DNA of 64,000 bases from Allobosea sp. CS1GBMeth4 (lineage in GTDB: Bacteria; Pseudomonadota; Alphaproteobacteria; Rhizobiales; Beijerinckiaceae): positions 1 to 64,000 of the forward strand of contig NZ_FYAS01000019.1 of the NCBI RefSeq assembly GCF_900185715.1, read 5' to 3'. Within the stretch, counting starts at the first letter, position 1. The number at the start of each line of letters is the position of its first letter. Both the position numbers and the translations under genes were made by a program. This document shows positions 9,263-18,280 of this stretch, one piece after another. The notes below the pieces were generated by a model. That model was not told the DNA's origin and did not search any database. It saw only the letters and a program-made list of their open reading frames with translations.

Positions 9263-10116
9263 ATCTTCGGTTCCGAATCCGCCTCGACCGCCGCTTCGGC
9301 TGCGGCCGGTATCATCGCCCCCGCCGCATGGTCGCGCTCCAGCTTGCGGTAGCGCGCGACGCTGACCGGAATCAGGGCGAGATAGGCGGCGACGGTCAGC
9401 GCCAGCATCTCGAAGGGATAGGCGAAGAGCAGCCCGGCCACGACGACGACGGCGACGAAGATCGGCAGCACCTGATCGCGCGGGATGCGGGTGCCGAGCG
9501 TCTTGCCGGCATAGCAGGGGATGCGCGAGATCGTCAGGAAGGCGATGAACAGGATGTAGAGGCCGACGAAGGGCGCGCCATAGTCCTGCACCGGCAGGCC
9601 GATGAACTGGAGATACAGCGGCAGCATGGCGGTGATCGCGCCGGCCGGGGCCGGCATGCCGACGAAGAAGTTCTTCTGCCATTCCGGCCGGCTGGGATCG
9701 TCGATCATCACGTTGAAGCGCGCGAGCCTGAGCGCCATGGCGCAAGCCAGGGTCAGCACGATGACCCAGCCGAAGGAGCGCAGATCATGCAGGACGAAGG
9801 TCCAGAGCACGAAACCCGTCGCCACGCCGAAGCAGACGAAATCCGAGAGCGAATCGAGCTCGGCACCGAAACGCGAGGTGCCCTTGAGCAGGCGCGCGAG
9901 ACGCCCGTCGATGCCGTCGAGCAGCGCCGCGACGAGGACGCAGATCGTCGCCGATTCGAATTTGCCGTCGACCGCGAGCCGCATCGCGGTCAGGCCCAGG
10001 CAGAGGGCGATCAGCGTCACGACATTGGGAGCGATCAGCCGGAACGGGATCGGCTTGAAGCGGGCGCGCTTGGGCTCGACGCGCTCGGGCTCGAAGGGCG
10101 GAAAGAGGTCGCTCAT
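9259..10116 (-). CDS. pssA: CDP-diacylglycerol-serine O-phosphatidyltransferase
   Basis: 285 residues, integral inner-membrane protein with about eight hydrophobic segments. It carries the complete CDP-alcohol phosphatidyltransferase motif D-G-x2-A-R-x8-G-x3-D-x3-D at residues 70-92 (IDGRLARLLKGTSRFGAELD then SLSD). It makes phosphatidylserine from CDP-diacylglycerol and serine, and the upstream psd product decarboxylates it to phosphatidylethanolamine, so the pair covers the pathway. The gene follows psd on the same strand with about 200 bases between, filled by a dispersed repeat. Confidence 0.94.
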   Translation of the reverse strand: MSDLFPPFEPERVEPKRARFKPIPFRLIAPNVVTLIALCLGLTAMRLAVDGKFESATICVLVAALLDGIDGRLARLLKGTSRFGAELDSLSDFVCFGVATGFVLWTFVLHDLRSFGWVIVLTLACAMALRLARFNVMIDDPSRPEWQKNFFVGMPAPAGAITAMLPLYLQFIGLPVQDYGAPFVGLYILFIAFLTISRIPCYAGKTLGTRIPRDQVLPIFVAVVVVAGLLFAYPFEMLALTVAAYLALIPVSVARYRKLERDHAAGAMIPAAAEAAVEADSEPKI

Positions 10117-10170
10117 ATCAGCGGGAATACGCGGTTTTGCGGTAGGAGGCTAGCGTGGGAGCGCCAACAT

Positions 10171-10318
10171 GCCCCCTCTCCCCTTGCGGGAGAGGGCTGG
10201 GGTGAGGGGTCGAGCGACGGTTGCCGGCCTTGGCCTGCCAGAACGCAAACCGAAGGCGGCTGAGCGGCCCCTCATCCGGCCGGTACGCGGCCACCTTCTC
10301 CCGCAAGGGGAGAAGGGA
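10171..10318. repeat. REP-like palindrome between psd and pssA
   Basis: Left arm CCCTCTCCCCTTGCGGGAGA ... GGTGAGGGGTCG and right arm GGCCCCTCATCCGGC ... CTTCTCCCGCAAGGGGAG are inverted relative to each other, and each arm also has its own small hairpin. Related copies lie inside cimA (19876) and the DUF559 gene (20566). As RNA it would be a strong hairpin between two genes of one pathway, so it may affect transcript stability or termination. Confidence 0.75.
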
Positions 10319-10322
10319 AGGC

Positions 10323-11021
10323 TCAAATCCCCCGGAACGCCCGGGCGATGCCATTGCCGGAGAAATCCGCCAGCACGGTCTCGCCGGCGATCGCGGTCTG
10401 GCCCTCGCCGACCAGCGGAACGACGCCCTGCGGCAGGTAGACGTCGACGCGCGAGCCGAAGCGGATCAGGCCGAAGCGCTCGCCCTGCCCGAGCTGGTCC
10501 CCCTGCTTGACGAAGGGCACGATGCGGCGGGCGATCAGCCCGGCGATCTGGACGACGCCGACGATGCCGGCCGGCGTCTCGATCGCCAGCGCGTTGCGCT
10601 CATTGTCCTCGCTCGCCTTGTCGAGCTCGGCATTGAGGAAGAGGCCGGGCGTATAGGCCATCTTGAGGATGCGCCCGGCGACGGGGCTGCGGTTCACATG
10701 GCAGTCGAAGACGTTCATGAACACCGAGATGCGGGTCATCGGCTCGGCCGGCAATTCCAGCTCCGGCGGCGGCACGGCGGTGGCGATCTGGCTGATCCGG
10801 CCATCGGCAGGCGAGATCACCAGCCCCTCGCGCTGCGGCACGATGCGCACGGGGTCGCGGAAGAAATAGCAGATCCACAGCGTGATCAGCGTGCCGACCC
10901 AGCCGAAGGGGGCCCAGAGCTGACCGAGCACCAGCGTCGCCACCACGCCGATGGCGATGAAGACATAGCCTTCCTTGTGGATCGGCACGATCAGCCGGCG
11001 GACGGAGTCGACGAGAGACAT
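10323..11021 (-). CDS. psd: phosphatidylserine decarboxylase proenzyme, short form
   Basis: 232 residues, the length of the archaeal/alphaproteobacterial short form. Two hydrophobic helices (about residues 18-50) anchor it at the inner membrane, followed by RDPVRIVP, the SPADGRI motif and [16 protein letters not shown]. The self-cleavage site is Gly189-Ser190 in [11 protein letters not shown]; cleavage gives a pyruvoyl-bearing alpha chain. It converts phosphatidylserine to phosphatidylethanolamine. The ATG at 11021 matches the family start ([10 protein letters not shown]); the longer frame upstream lacks family similarity. Next on the strand is pssA. Confidence 0.94.
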   Translation of the reverse strand: MSLVDSVRRLIVPIHKEGYVFIAIGVVATLVLGQLWAPFGWVGTLITLWICYFFRDPVRIVPQREGLVISPADGRISQIATAVPPPELELPAEPMTRISVFMNVFDCHVNRSPVAGRILKMAYTPGLFLNAELDKASEDNERNALAIETPAGIVGVVQIAGLIARRIVPFVKQGDQLGQGERFGLIRFGSRVDVYLPQGVVPLVGEGQTAIAGETVLADFSGNGIARAFRGI

Positions 11022-11589
11022 GGGCGATAGTCCTGTTGCTCTTGTTGGCGCGGGCTCGCGCGCGGCGCTTCGCGGCGGGGTTGCAGCCACGGGACGGCGA
11101 AGCTGTTTAGGCTCTTGCGGGCTTTTGCGAAAGAGGCGCGGGGATGGCGCGACAATCAATCCCCGCCCGCGAAACCCGTCCTATGCTTCACCCGTCCCCC
11201 CGACCAAGGGGGCTGTCGCGAGGCATCGTGCGGCCGGGCGGGAGAGCGGTGTCCGTTCTGAACAGCCGTTGCGGGCTGGAATGGCGGAGGGCCTCGTCCG
11301 GGCGAAGCCGGGTCCTGCCCGACCCGAAGGCACGGCGAGGCGCCATCAGAGAACCGCGCGCGGGGTTCGGGAGCGGCGAGCATCGGCCGCCTCGACATTC
11401 GACATCGACATTCGACACAGCGGCGAAAGGCTGCCGCATCCGGACCCCGCGCACCCCTCGGGACGGCGCTTGCCTTCAAACCCTCGCGGCGGGAGCCGGC
11501 GGGGCCAATGGCGTGCGCGTAGCCGCAATCTGTCGATCCTTTGCGAACCTTGCCGCGCGCAAGTAAGAGCTTTCGGGAACGAGCCCTGC
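11022..11589. other. 568-base gap without a supported gene
   Basis: Short frames exist on both strands but their translations are Arg/Pro-rich with no motif, as expected from GC-rich non-coding DNA. The right part must carry the psd promoter region. GC content falls toward 11500-11590, where the AT-richer phosphotransferase gene begins. Confidence 0.45.
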
Positions 11590-12549
11590 TCAGCAGCTTG
11601 CCTCTATCGGCCAGATGATATTCTCAAGATCGAACAGGCTCCCGATCCGAGCTTCCCACCCTTCGATGTAGATGTGCCGCAGATCGCTCGCACGATGCAG
11701 AACCATGAGCGTGAGCAGCCTTCGCCGCATCTCGGCTCCCAACGCCTTCGGCTCCAGACCATACCCTTCCAGGAGGCTGCGGACGCGATTGGGCAGACCC
11801 GCGCACATGAAAGCGCTCGGACCGAGAAGATCGTATTCGCGCCAGCCGGTCATGACGTCGCCGAAATCGATCAGAGCGGCGAGGCGCCATTGCCCCTGTT
11901 CTTCGGCGAGAAGGAAGTTCTCCGGTATCCACTCGCCAGTCAAGATTACGGGTGACGCATAGAGCGGCACGGTCGCTGGCACGTCTTGGAGCAGCACTTC
12001 GAGATCGGATAGGAGGCCTGATGCGAGGCCCTGACGACGGTGCCGCTCGACACAGCCAACGACCTGTCCGGTGATGAAATTCGGCCAAGAGGGTTCGATG
12101 GTCGCAAGTTCGCCGGGCACCACCGATTGCACATCCGCTATCGTCCGGCCGATTTCCCTGAGCACACGCTCCTTCTGCGGTTCAGCCAAGGTCGGCCAAG
12201 CCACCGATCCGAGAATGCCATGCAAACGGGTCATAATGAGGTAGGCCCAGCCGTCGCGATCCCCCTCAGCGATGATCTGAGGAATAGGAACCGAGAGCTT
12301 TCCATCCAGTAGGCGAAGGGTCGTGCGCTCGGAAACGAACTGGTTCCTGTAGAGAGGCGGAAATAGCTTCAGCACGACGCTGCCGTTCAGATCGACAACG
12401 AGATTTGTTCCAGTCTGATAGGGCGCGAGCGCGTCTGCTGAGACATTTTCCGATCGGGCGATGTCCTTGATGTAGGCCTGCCAGTTTTCCGGCTTCGCGC
12501 GCCAATTCGCGAAGACCTGAGTATCGGTGATGATCGGGAATGTGATCAT
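11590..12549 (-). CDS. aminoglycoside phosphotransferase family protein
   Basis: 319 residues with an APH/choline-kinase fold. An ATP-binding N-lobe has VVLKLFPP (Lys61). The usual catalytic HGD-x-x-x-x-N loop reads LTGEWIPENFLL (Thr-Gly-Glu at 204-206, Asn211), and the metal-binding motif is LIDFGDVMTGWREYDLLGP (Asp228 and Asp231). Glu replacing the catalytic Asp is atypical, although I believe some hygromycin-kinase-like subfamilies share it. Substrate unknown; resistance cannot be assumed. The gene is distinctly AT-richer than its neighbours and stands alone on the strand, suggesting acquisition. Confidence 0.8.
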   Translation of the reverse strand: MITFPIITDTQVFANWRAKPENWQAYIKDIARSENVSADALAPYQTGTNLVVDLNGSVVLKLFPPLYRNQFVSERTTLRLLDGKLSVPIPQIIAEGDRDGWAYLIMTRLHGILGSVAWPTLAEPQKERVLREIGRTIADVQSVVPGELATIEPSWPNFITGQVVGCVERHRRQGLASGLLSDLEVLLQDVPATVPLYASPVILTGEWIPENFLLAEEQGQWRLAALIDFGDVMTGWREYDLLGPSAFMCAGLPNRVRSLLEGYGLEPKALGAEMRRRLLTLMVLHRASDLRHIYIEGWEARIGSLFDLENIIWPIEASC

Positions 12550-12597
12550 GTTCGCTCGCAGAGATCAGGTTCTCGCTCTTTCCTTGACTGGGGGGCC

Positions 12598-14253
12598 TCA
12601 CCCCACCGCCTGCGCCGCCGCCCTGCCCGCGATCCGGCCCGAGAAGATGCAGCCGCCGAGGAAGGTGCCCTCCAGCGCGCGATAGCCGTGCAGGCCGCCG
12701 CCGCCGAAGCCCGCAGCCTCTCCGGCCGCATAGAGCCCCGGCACCGGTTCGCCACCCTGCCCGAGCACGCGCGCCGAGAGATCGGTCATCAGCCCGCCGA
12801 GCGATTTGCGCGTCAGGATGTTGAGCCTGACCGCGACGAGCGGGCCATGGGCTGGGTCGAGGATGCGATGCGGCTTCGCCGTGCGGATCAGCCGGTCGCC
12901 GAGATAGGCCCGGGCGCCGCGCAGCGCCGTGACCTGCAGGTCCTTGCCATAGGGGTTGTCGGCATCACGGTCGCGCGCCTCGATCTCTCCGCGCAGATGC
13001 GCCTCGTCGATCAGCCCGGCGCCGCCGAGGGCGTTCATCCGGGCGACCAGCCGCGAGAAATCGCTTTCGACGATGAAGTCCTCGCCCTGCTCGAGGAAGG
13101 CCTGGACCGGCGCCGGCATGCCGGCCCTCGCGCGCTGGACGACCTGGCGCCAGCTCTTGCCGGTGAGGTCCGGGTTCTGCTCCGAGCCGGAGAGCGCGAA
13201 CTCCTTGGCGACGATGCTGCGGCTGGCGACGAACCAGGAATGATCGAAGCCGGTCCGGCGCAGATATTCCAGCGTGCCGAGCGTGTCGAAGCCGGGAAAA
13301 AGCGGCACCGGCAGGCGGTTGCCGCGCGCATCGAACCAGAGCGGGGACGGGCCGGGCAGGATGCGGATCGCATGCGCCGGCCAGATCGGCGCCCAGTTGG
13401 CGATGCCCTCGACATAGTGCCACATCCGGTCGCCGTTGATCAGCCGGCCGCCGGCGGCTTCGGCCACGCCGAGCATCATGCCGTCGACATGGGCCGGCAC
13501 GCCCGAGAGCATGTGCCTGGGCGGCTCGCCGAGGCGCCGCGGCCAGTTGCGGCGGACGAGCTCGTGATTGCCGCCGATGCCGCCGGAGGCGACGATCACG
13601 GCCTGGGCCGCGATCGCGAAGCTGCCGGTCACGGTGCGCGAGCTCGCCTGGCCGCGCGCGGCCGCGCTGTCCTCCAGAACCTCGCCCGCGACGCCGTCGA
13701 CGGCGGCGCCGCTGCGCCTCAGGCCGGTGACGCGGTGGCGGAAGCGCAGCTCGACCAGCCCCCTGGCTTCGGCCTCGGCGATGCGGCGCAGGAAGGGTTC
13801 GAGCAGGCCGGGCCCCGTGCCCCAGGTGACGTGGAAGCGCGGCACGGAATTGCCATGCCCGGTGGCGAGATAACCGCCGCGCTCGGCCCAGCCGACGACG
13901 GGGAACCAGCGCACGCCCTGCGCATGCAGCCAGCTGCGCTTCTCCCCCGCCGCGAAATCGAGATAGGCCTCGGCCCATTGCCGCGGCCAATGGTCCTCCG
14001 GCCGGTCGAAGCCGGCCGAGCCGAACCAGTCCTGCCGGGCGAGAGCGAGCGAATCCCTGATGCGCAGCCGGCGCTGCTCGGGCGAATCGATCAGGAAGAG
14101 CCCACCGAAGGACCAGTGCGCCTGGCCGCCGAGCGACTGGCGCGGCTCCTGCTCGACGATGACGACCTTGCGGCCGGCATCGGCCAGTTCGGCCGTGGCG
14201 ACGAGGCCGGCGAGACCCGCGCCGACGATGACGACATCCGCGTCGAGCGCCAT
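12598..14253 (-). CDS. FAD-binding dehydrogenase (fumarate reductase/KstD type)
   Basis: 551 residues. The N-terminus binds FAD through VVIVGAGLAGLVATAELADAG, with Glu of VEQE binding the ribose; the SLGGQAHWSFGG segment follows. A central substrate domain includes VASGGIGGNHELVRRNWP, and the C-terminal FAD-capping motif is GLYAAGEAAGFGGGGLHGYRA. This is the FAD_binding_2 family, covering fumarate reductases and 3-ketosteroid delta-1-dehydrogenases; annotated relatives are usually just FAD-binding dehydrogenase. No signal peptide or haem motif. Substrate not determinable. It lies about 80 bases downstream of the next membrane gene on the same strand. Confidence 0.85.
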   Translation of the reverse strand: MALDADVVIVGAGLAGLVATAELADAGRKVVIVEQEPRQSLGGQAHWSFGGLFLIDSPEQRRLRIRDSLALARQDWFGSAGFDRPEDHWPRQWAEAYLDFAAGEKRSWLHAQGVRWFPVVGWAERGGYLATGHGNSVPRFHVTWGTGPGLLEPFLRRIAEAEARGLVELRFRHRVTGLRRSGAAVDGVAGEVLEDSAAARGQASSRTVTGSFAIAAQAVIVASGGIGGNHELVRRNWPRRLGEPPRHMLSGVPAHVDGMMLGVAEAAGGRLINGDRMWHYVEGIANWAPIWPAHAIRILPGPSPLWFDARGNRLPVPLFPGFDTLGTLEYLRRTGFDHSWFVASRSIVAKEFALSGSEQNPDLTGKSWRQVVQRARAGMPAPVQAFLEQGEDFIVESDFSRLVARMNALGGAGLIDEAHLRGEIEARDRDADNPYGKDLQVTALRGARAYLGDRLIRTAKPHRILDPAHGPLVAVRLNILTRKSLGGLMTDLSARVLGQGGEPVPGLYAAGEAAGFGGGGLHGYRALEGTFLGGCIFSGRIAGRAAAQAVG

Positions 14254-14336
14254 GCGCCCTCCCCGCTACGAGACTCCCGCTGTGGCCGAGCTTGCCGAGA
14301 AATCGGCGGATCGCAAGGGAGCCGGGGCTGCGCGGC

Positions 14337-14840
14337 TCAGGCCGGCCGCGGCAGCGGCACGCCGGCGCCGAAGCGCCGCGCCGCCAGCACTGTCAGCGCG
14401 AGGAAGACGACGAGAGCCAGCGCCTGGGCGATCGCGAAGGCCGGCTCGCTCTGGGTCGGCGCCAGAGCGTGCAGCGCCGGCACCTTGAGGAAGAGCTGCG
14501 CGATCAGCACGAAGACCAGGAGATAGAAGGCGAGGACCGCGGCGATCGCATAAATCCGGCGCCAGGCCTCGCGCAGGCCGAAGCCGTAGAGCGCAAGCCC
14601 GGCGACGACGATCAGCGCCAGCGAGATCGCGCCGACGACATGCGAGGGCAGCACGCCGGCGAAGGGAAAGGCATAGCCGGTGGCGCTGGTGGCGAAGGCC
14701 GTCGACAGGAAGAGGCCGTTCCAGCGCTGGCTGAGATGGCCTTTCAGCAGCGCCGCCGTCATCGGCACGCCGGCGACGATCGCGATCAGGCTGAGCCAGG
14801 TGTGGAAGCCGACCAGAGTGGTCGGATCGAGCACGGACAT
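14337..14840 (-). CDS. hydrophobic membrane protein of unknown function
   Basis: 167 residues with five probable membrane helices: residues about 8-28, 42-62, 66-86, 95-117 and 136-156. The first helices contain HTWLSLIAIVAGVP and FATSATGYAFPF, a pattern seen in small uncharacterised membrane proteins of Hyphomicrobiales. An inner-membrane location is likely. It shares its strand with the FAD dehydrogenase downstream and the ABC exporter upstream, with gaps of about 85 bases on each side. Confidence 0.65.
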   Translation of the reverse strand: MSVLDPTTLVGFHTWLSLIAIVAGVPMTAALLKGHLSQRWNGLFLSTAFATSATGYAFPFAGVLPSHVVGAISLALIVVAGLALYGFGLREAWRRIYAIAAVLAFYLLVFVLIAQLFLKVPALHALAPTQSEPAFAIAQALALVVFLALTVLAARRFGAGVPLPRPA

Positions 14841-14925
14841 GACGGTTCCCCCCGCGAACCGGCACTGTGCGTCAGGCCATCGCGGCCGCCAAGCCGCAAT
14901 TTCGAGCAGCGCCGGAGAGGCCGGC

Positions 14926-16836
14926 TCACGGCATCAGGCTGACCCTGACGCTCTCGCCCTCTTCCTGCGTCGCGCGCTGCAGCGTCGCCTTGGCCTCGTC
15001 GACCTGGCGCTGGCGATTCCAGAGCGCGGCGTAGACGCCGTCCGCGGCAAGCAGCTCGCGATGATGGCCGCGCTCGACGATCACGCCCTTGTCGAGGACG
15101 ATGATCTCGTCGGCGTTGACCACGGTCGAGAGCCGGTGCGCGATGACGAGCGTGGTGCGGCCCTCGCTGACCCGGTCGAGCGCATCCTGGATTTCCTTCT
15201 CGGTGAAGGAATCGAGGGCGGAGGTCGCCTCGTCCAGCACCAGCACCGGGGGGCCCTTCAGGATGGTGCGGGCGATGGCGACTCGCTGCTTCTCGCCGCC
15301 GGAGAGCTTGAGTCCGCGCTCGCCGACCGAGGTCTGGTAGCCTTCCGGCAGAGACTTGATGAAGCGGTCGATCTGGGCGAGGCGGGCCGCCTCCTCGATC
15401 TCGGCCTCCGTCGCCTCGGGCCGGCCATAGCGCAGATTGTATTCGAGCGTGTCGTTGAACAGCACCGTGTCCTGCGGGACCATGCCGATCGCCGAGCGCA
15501 GCGAGACCTGCTGGACCGCGGCGATGTCCTGGCCGTCGATCAGGATGCGCCCGCGCTGCGGTTCGTAGAAGCGGAAGAGCAGGCGCGAGATCGTCGACTT
15601 GCCGGCGCCCGAGGGGCCGACGATCGCGACCGTCCGCCCGGCCGGCACCGCGAAGGAGACGCCGCGCAGGATCGGCCGCTCCGGCACATAGGCGAAATGG
15701 ACATCCTCGAAGGTGACGGTGCCGGCGCGGACGTCGAGCGGCGGGGCGCCCGGCCTGTCCTGGATCTCCGGATCGCGGCCGATCAGCGAGAACATCTGCT
15801 CGATGTCGAGCGTCGCCTGCTTGATCTCGCGGTAGACCGTGCCCATGAAGTTCAGGGGGATGTAGAGCTGGATCAGCATGGCGTTGATCAGCACGAAGTC
15901 GCCGACCGTGTTGGTGCCGGCGCGGAAGCCCTGCACGCACATCACCATCGAGATCGTCAGCCCGATCGCGAAAATCGCGGCCTGGCCGAAATTGAGCCAG
16001 GCGAGCGAGGTATAGGCCTTGATCGAATTGCGCTCGTAGCGCGCCATCGAGCGGTCGTAGCGGGCGGTCTCGCGCGCCTCCGCGCCGAAATACTTCACCG
16101 TCTCGTAGTTGAGCAGCGAGTCGATCGCCTTGGCGTTGGCGTCGGTGTCGGATTCGTTCATCTGGGCGCGGATGGCGATGCGCCATTCGGTGGCCTTGAT
16201 GGTGTAGGCCATGTAGCCGACCACCATCGCCACCAGCACGACGACATAGCGCCAGTCGAACAGCCAGAGCAGCACGGCGACGATCAGCGAGACCTCGATG
16301 ATCACCGGCACGAGCTGGTTCAGGCCGAGGCGGACCATCTCCTCGATGCCGTTGCGGCCGCGCTCGAGCACGCGGGTCAAGCCCCCGGTCTTGCGCTCGA
16401 GATGGAAGCGCAGCGAGAGATGGTGGAGATGGCCGAAGGTCTGCAGCGCCAGCGTGCGCACCGCATGCATGAAGACAGGCGCGAAGATCGCATCGCGCAA
16501 CTGCACGAAGGCGGCCGCGCCGACGCGGGCGACGCCGTAGATCACCGTCAGCGCCAGCGGCGCGCCGACCAGGAAGGGCAGCCAGTCCGACAGCGTCGTC
16601 GCATTGCCGGCGAGCGCATCCGTCGCCCATTTGAAGGCGAAGGGCACGCCCATCAGCACGAGCCGGCCGATCACCAGGAGCACGAAGGCCGCGACCACGC
16701 GCCGGCGCAGATCGGCCCGCTCCGGCGGCCAGAGATAGGGCCAGAGCGCGCGGAAGGTGGCGATGAAGCCGGAGCCGGGCTGGAGGACGGCCGAGCGTGC
16801 GAGGGGTGCAGGAGCCGGCGTGGCGGGCGAGGACAT
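14926..16836 (-). CDS. Atm1-type ABC exporter, fused permease/ATPase
   Basis: 636 residues. After a Pro/Ala-rich N-terminus come six membrane helices (about 35-330), including the Atm1-like FRALWPYLWPPERADLR start and LRFHLERKTGGLTRVLERG. The C-terminal ATPase has Walker A GPSGAGKST, Q-loop MVPQDTVLFNDT, signature LSGGEKQRVAIARTIL, Walker B VLVLDEATSALD and H-loop IAHRLST. Homodimers of this group export glutathione conjugates or metal-glutathione complexes and support iron-sulfur or heavy-metal homeostasis; the actual substrate here is inferred. The ATG at 16836 gives the family-like start; upstream sequence belongs to a dispersed repeat. Confidence 0.9.
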   Translation of the reverse strand: MSSPATPAPAPLARSAVLQPGSGFIATFRALWPYLWPPERADLRRRVVAAFVLLVIGRLVLMGVPFAFKWATDALAGNATTLSDWLPFLVGAPLALTVIYGVARVGAAAFVQLRDAIFAPVFMHAVRTLALQTFGHLHHLSLRFHLERKTGGLTRVLERGRNGIEEMVRLGLNQLVPVIIEVSLIVAVLLWLFDWRYVVVLVAMVVGYMAYTIKATEWRIAIRAQMNESDTDANAKAIDSLLNYETVKYFGAEARETARYDRSMARYERNSIKAYTSLAWLNFGQAAIFAIGLTISMVMCVQGFRAGTNTVGDFVLINAMLIQLYIPLNFMGTVYREIKQATLDIEQMFSLIGRDPEIQDRPGAPPLDVRAGTVTFEDVHFAYVPERPILRGVSFAVPAGRTVAIVGPSGAGKSTISRLLFRFYEPQRGRILIDGQDIAAVQQVSLRSAIGMVPQDTVLFNDTLEYNLRYGRPEATEAEIEEAARLAQIDRFIKSLPEGYQTSVGERGLKLSGGEKQRVAIARTILKGPPVLVLDEATSALDSFTEKEIQDALDRVSEGRTTLVIAHRLSTVVNADEIIVLDKGVIVERGHHRELLAADGVYAALWNRQRQVDEAKATLQRATQEEGESVRVSLMP

Positions 16837-16933
16837 TGAAACGCTTCCAAAGGAAAGCGCCGATATAGGCGGATTCTCTTGGGAATGCAGGGGGCGGGGA
16901 TGGAAATTGCGGAATGGCCCGCCTCGTCCTCCG

Positions 16934-17076
16934 CCGTCATTCCGGCCGCAGCCCCCGGGTCCGGCCTTCGGCCGGCCCGAGGACAGGCTCCGCGAAGCGC
17001 CAGAATCCATCATGAAGAACCGCGCTCTACGATGGATTCCGGAACTGCGCGGCTCCGCCGCTTGTCCGGAACGACA
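16934..17076. repeat. second copy of the 145-bp palindromic repeat
   Basis: Matches 5159-5303 over nearly its length (CCGTCATTCCGGCCGCAGCC, CGAGGACAGGCTCCGCGAAG, CTTGTCCGGAACGAC). Inner arms AATCCATC and GATGGATT pair around a short loop. It fills the gap between the ABC exporter and the kinase-like gene. Confidence 0.75.
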
Positions 17077-17109
17077 CGCCCTTCCCGGCGGACGACGAGC
17101 TGATCGGGA

Positions 17110-17736
17110 TCACCCCTCCCCTGCGTTCCGCCACATGATATCCGCCCGCCGGCTGCCTGCGATGACCAGCCGCGCGTTCGGCAGGTCGTTGCCCTCGACC
17201 CAGGCCCGCGCCGCCTGCTCGCCGCGGCCGAGATCGGCCCAGCGCGCGAGAAGCCGGCGCTCCAGCTCGGCCATCGGCACGTCGAGGAAGACGGTCAGGT
17301 CGAAGAGCGGCGCGAGGCCGGACCAGGGCGCCCGGTCGAGCAGGAGGTAGTTGCCCTCGACCAGCACATAGCGCGCCTCGGCCGGGACCATCGCCGCGCC
17401 GGCGCGGGCGAGATCGGCCTCGCGATCGAAGACCGGAACCGCCACGGGCGCCTCGCCCGCCCGGATGCGCTTCAAGGTCGCCGCCAGCCCGGCGCAGTCG
17501 AAGGTCTCGGGCGCGCCCTTGCGATCACGCAGCCGCATCGCGTCCAGAACGGCATTGTCGAAATGGAAGCCGTCCATCGGCACCAGCGCCGCCTCGCCCG
17601 CCGGCAGCGCCGCGAGCAGGCGCTCGCCGAGCGTCGACTTGCCGGCGCCGGGCGGGCCGGCGAGCGCGACGACGATGCGGCGCAAGCCGCGCGCCCGCGC
17701 GACGATGCGGGCGGCGAGGTCTTCGACGGTGGGCAT
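17110..17736 (-). CDS. P-loop nucleoside/nucleotide kinase-like protein
   Basis: 208 residues. Walker A is GPPGAGKSTLGERLL (about residues 31-45), followed by PMDGFHFDNAVLD, the DGFH segment typical of the uridine kinase/pantothenate kinase/FrcK group that phosphorylates small hydroxylated substrates. VLVEGNYLLLD matches the Walker B region. The tail ends NLVIAGSRRADI-like (ARLVIAGSRRAD). The substrate is not clear; sugar, nucleoside or pantothenate are possible. The start at 17736 places the P-loop at the usual distance. Confidence 0.8.
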   Translation of the reverse strand: MPTVEDLAARIVARARGLRRIVVALAGPPGAGKSTLGERLLAALPAGEAALVPMDGFHFDNAVLDAMRLRDRKGAPETFDCAGLAATLKRIRAGEAPVAVPVFDREADLARAGAAMVPAEARYVLVEGNYLLLDRAPWSGLAPLFDLTVFLDVPMAELERRLLARWADLGRGEQAARAWVEGNDLPNARLVIAGSRRADIMWRNAGEG

Positions 17737-17819
17737 GGCCGCTCCCTGCCTTGTTCTCGTCGCAACTGCGATGTCAGACTGCCGCGAAGCCTTCAAGGCC
17801 GTGCCCGGAGAGGATTTCC

Positions 17820-18152
17820 ATGACGCTTCGACGCATTCTCGCCGCCGCCTGCGCGTTCGCGCTGCTGCCCGCCCTGCCGGCACTCGCCCAGTCCCGGCCG
17901 CCGGCGCAGGTCAAGATCACCAATGGCCGCTCCGTCCCGCTCGAGTCGCTGGAGATCACCACCACGGGCGAGCAGGCCCGGCTCGTCGCCAAGCTGTCCA
18001 AGCCGCTGGCGCCCGGCAAGAGCGTGTCGCTGAAGCTGAACAAGCCCGCCGGCTGCAGCTACTACGTCCTCGGCAAGTTCGGCGACGAAAGCGAGAGCGA
18101 CAATGAGGGGATCGACCTCTGCAAGGAGAAGTCGCTGCGGCTGACGGATTGA
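17820..18152 (+). CDS. small exported protein of unknown function
   Basis: 110 residues with a signal peptide (MTLRRILAAACAFALLPALP, then ALAQ). The mature part is a compact beta-rich domain with VKITNGRSVPLESLEIT at its start and two cysteines (GCSYYVLG, DLCKEK) that could form a disulfide. This resembles small periplasmic proteins found in Hyphomicrobiales, but no named family was recognised. GAGAGG lies before the ATG. It is divergent from the kinase-like gene, with about 80 bases between starts. Confidence 0.65.
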   Translation: MTLRRILAAACAFALLPALPALAQSRPPAQVKITNGRSVPLESLEITTTGEQARLVAKLSKPLAPGKSVSLKLNKPAGCSYYVLGKFGDESESDNEGIDLCKEKSLRLTD

Positions 18153-18180
18153 CCTGCGAGCCGTCAGCGGCGGCAAGCAT

Positions 18181-18270
18181 GTCATGCTCGGGCTTGACCC
18201 GAGCATCTCTGAATCCAGCCAGCTGGTCATGAGATTCTCGGGCCTGCGCTTCGCTCCGCCCGAGAATGAC
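18181..18270. repeat. 90-bp dispersed inverted repeat
   Basis: Begins GTCATGCTCGGGCTTGACCC and ends CGCCCGAGAATGAC, with arms that pair. The second copy is at 27881-27987. It lies between two convergent genes and could act as a bidirectional terminator, though no T-run is present. Confidence 0.7.
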
Positions 18271-18280
18271 AGCTGAATGG

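Noticed and set aside
11144..11566. 140-codon frame in the psd upstream gap
   Set aside because: Arg/Pro-rich translation, no ribosome-binding site and no recognisable motif.
14680..16839. A 719-codon plus-strand frame opposite the ABC exporter
   Set aside because: The minus strand has complete ABC transporter motifs; the opposite frame has biased composition and no family features.
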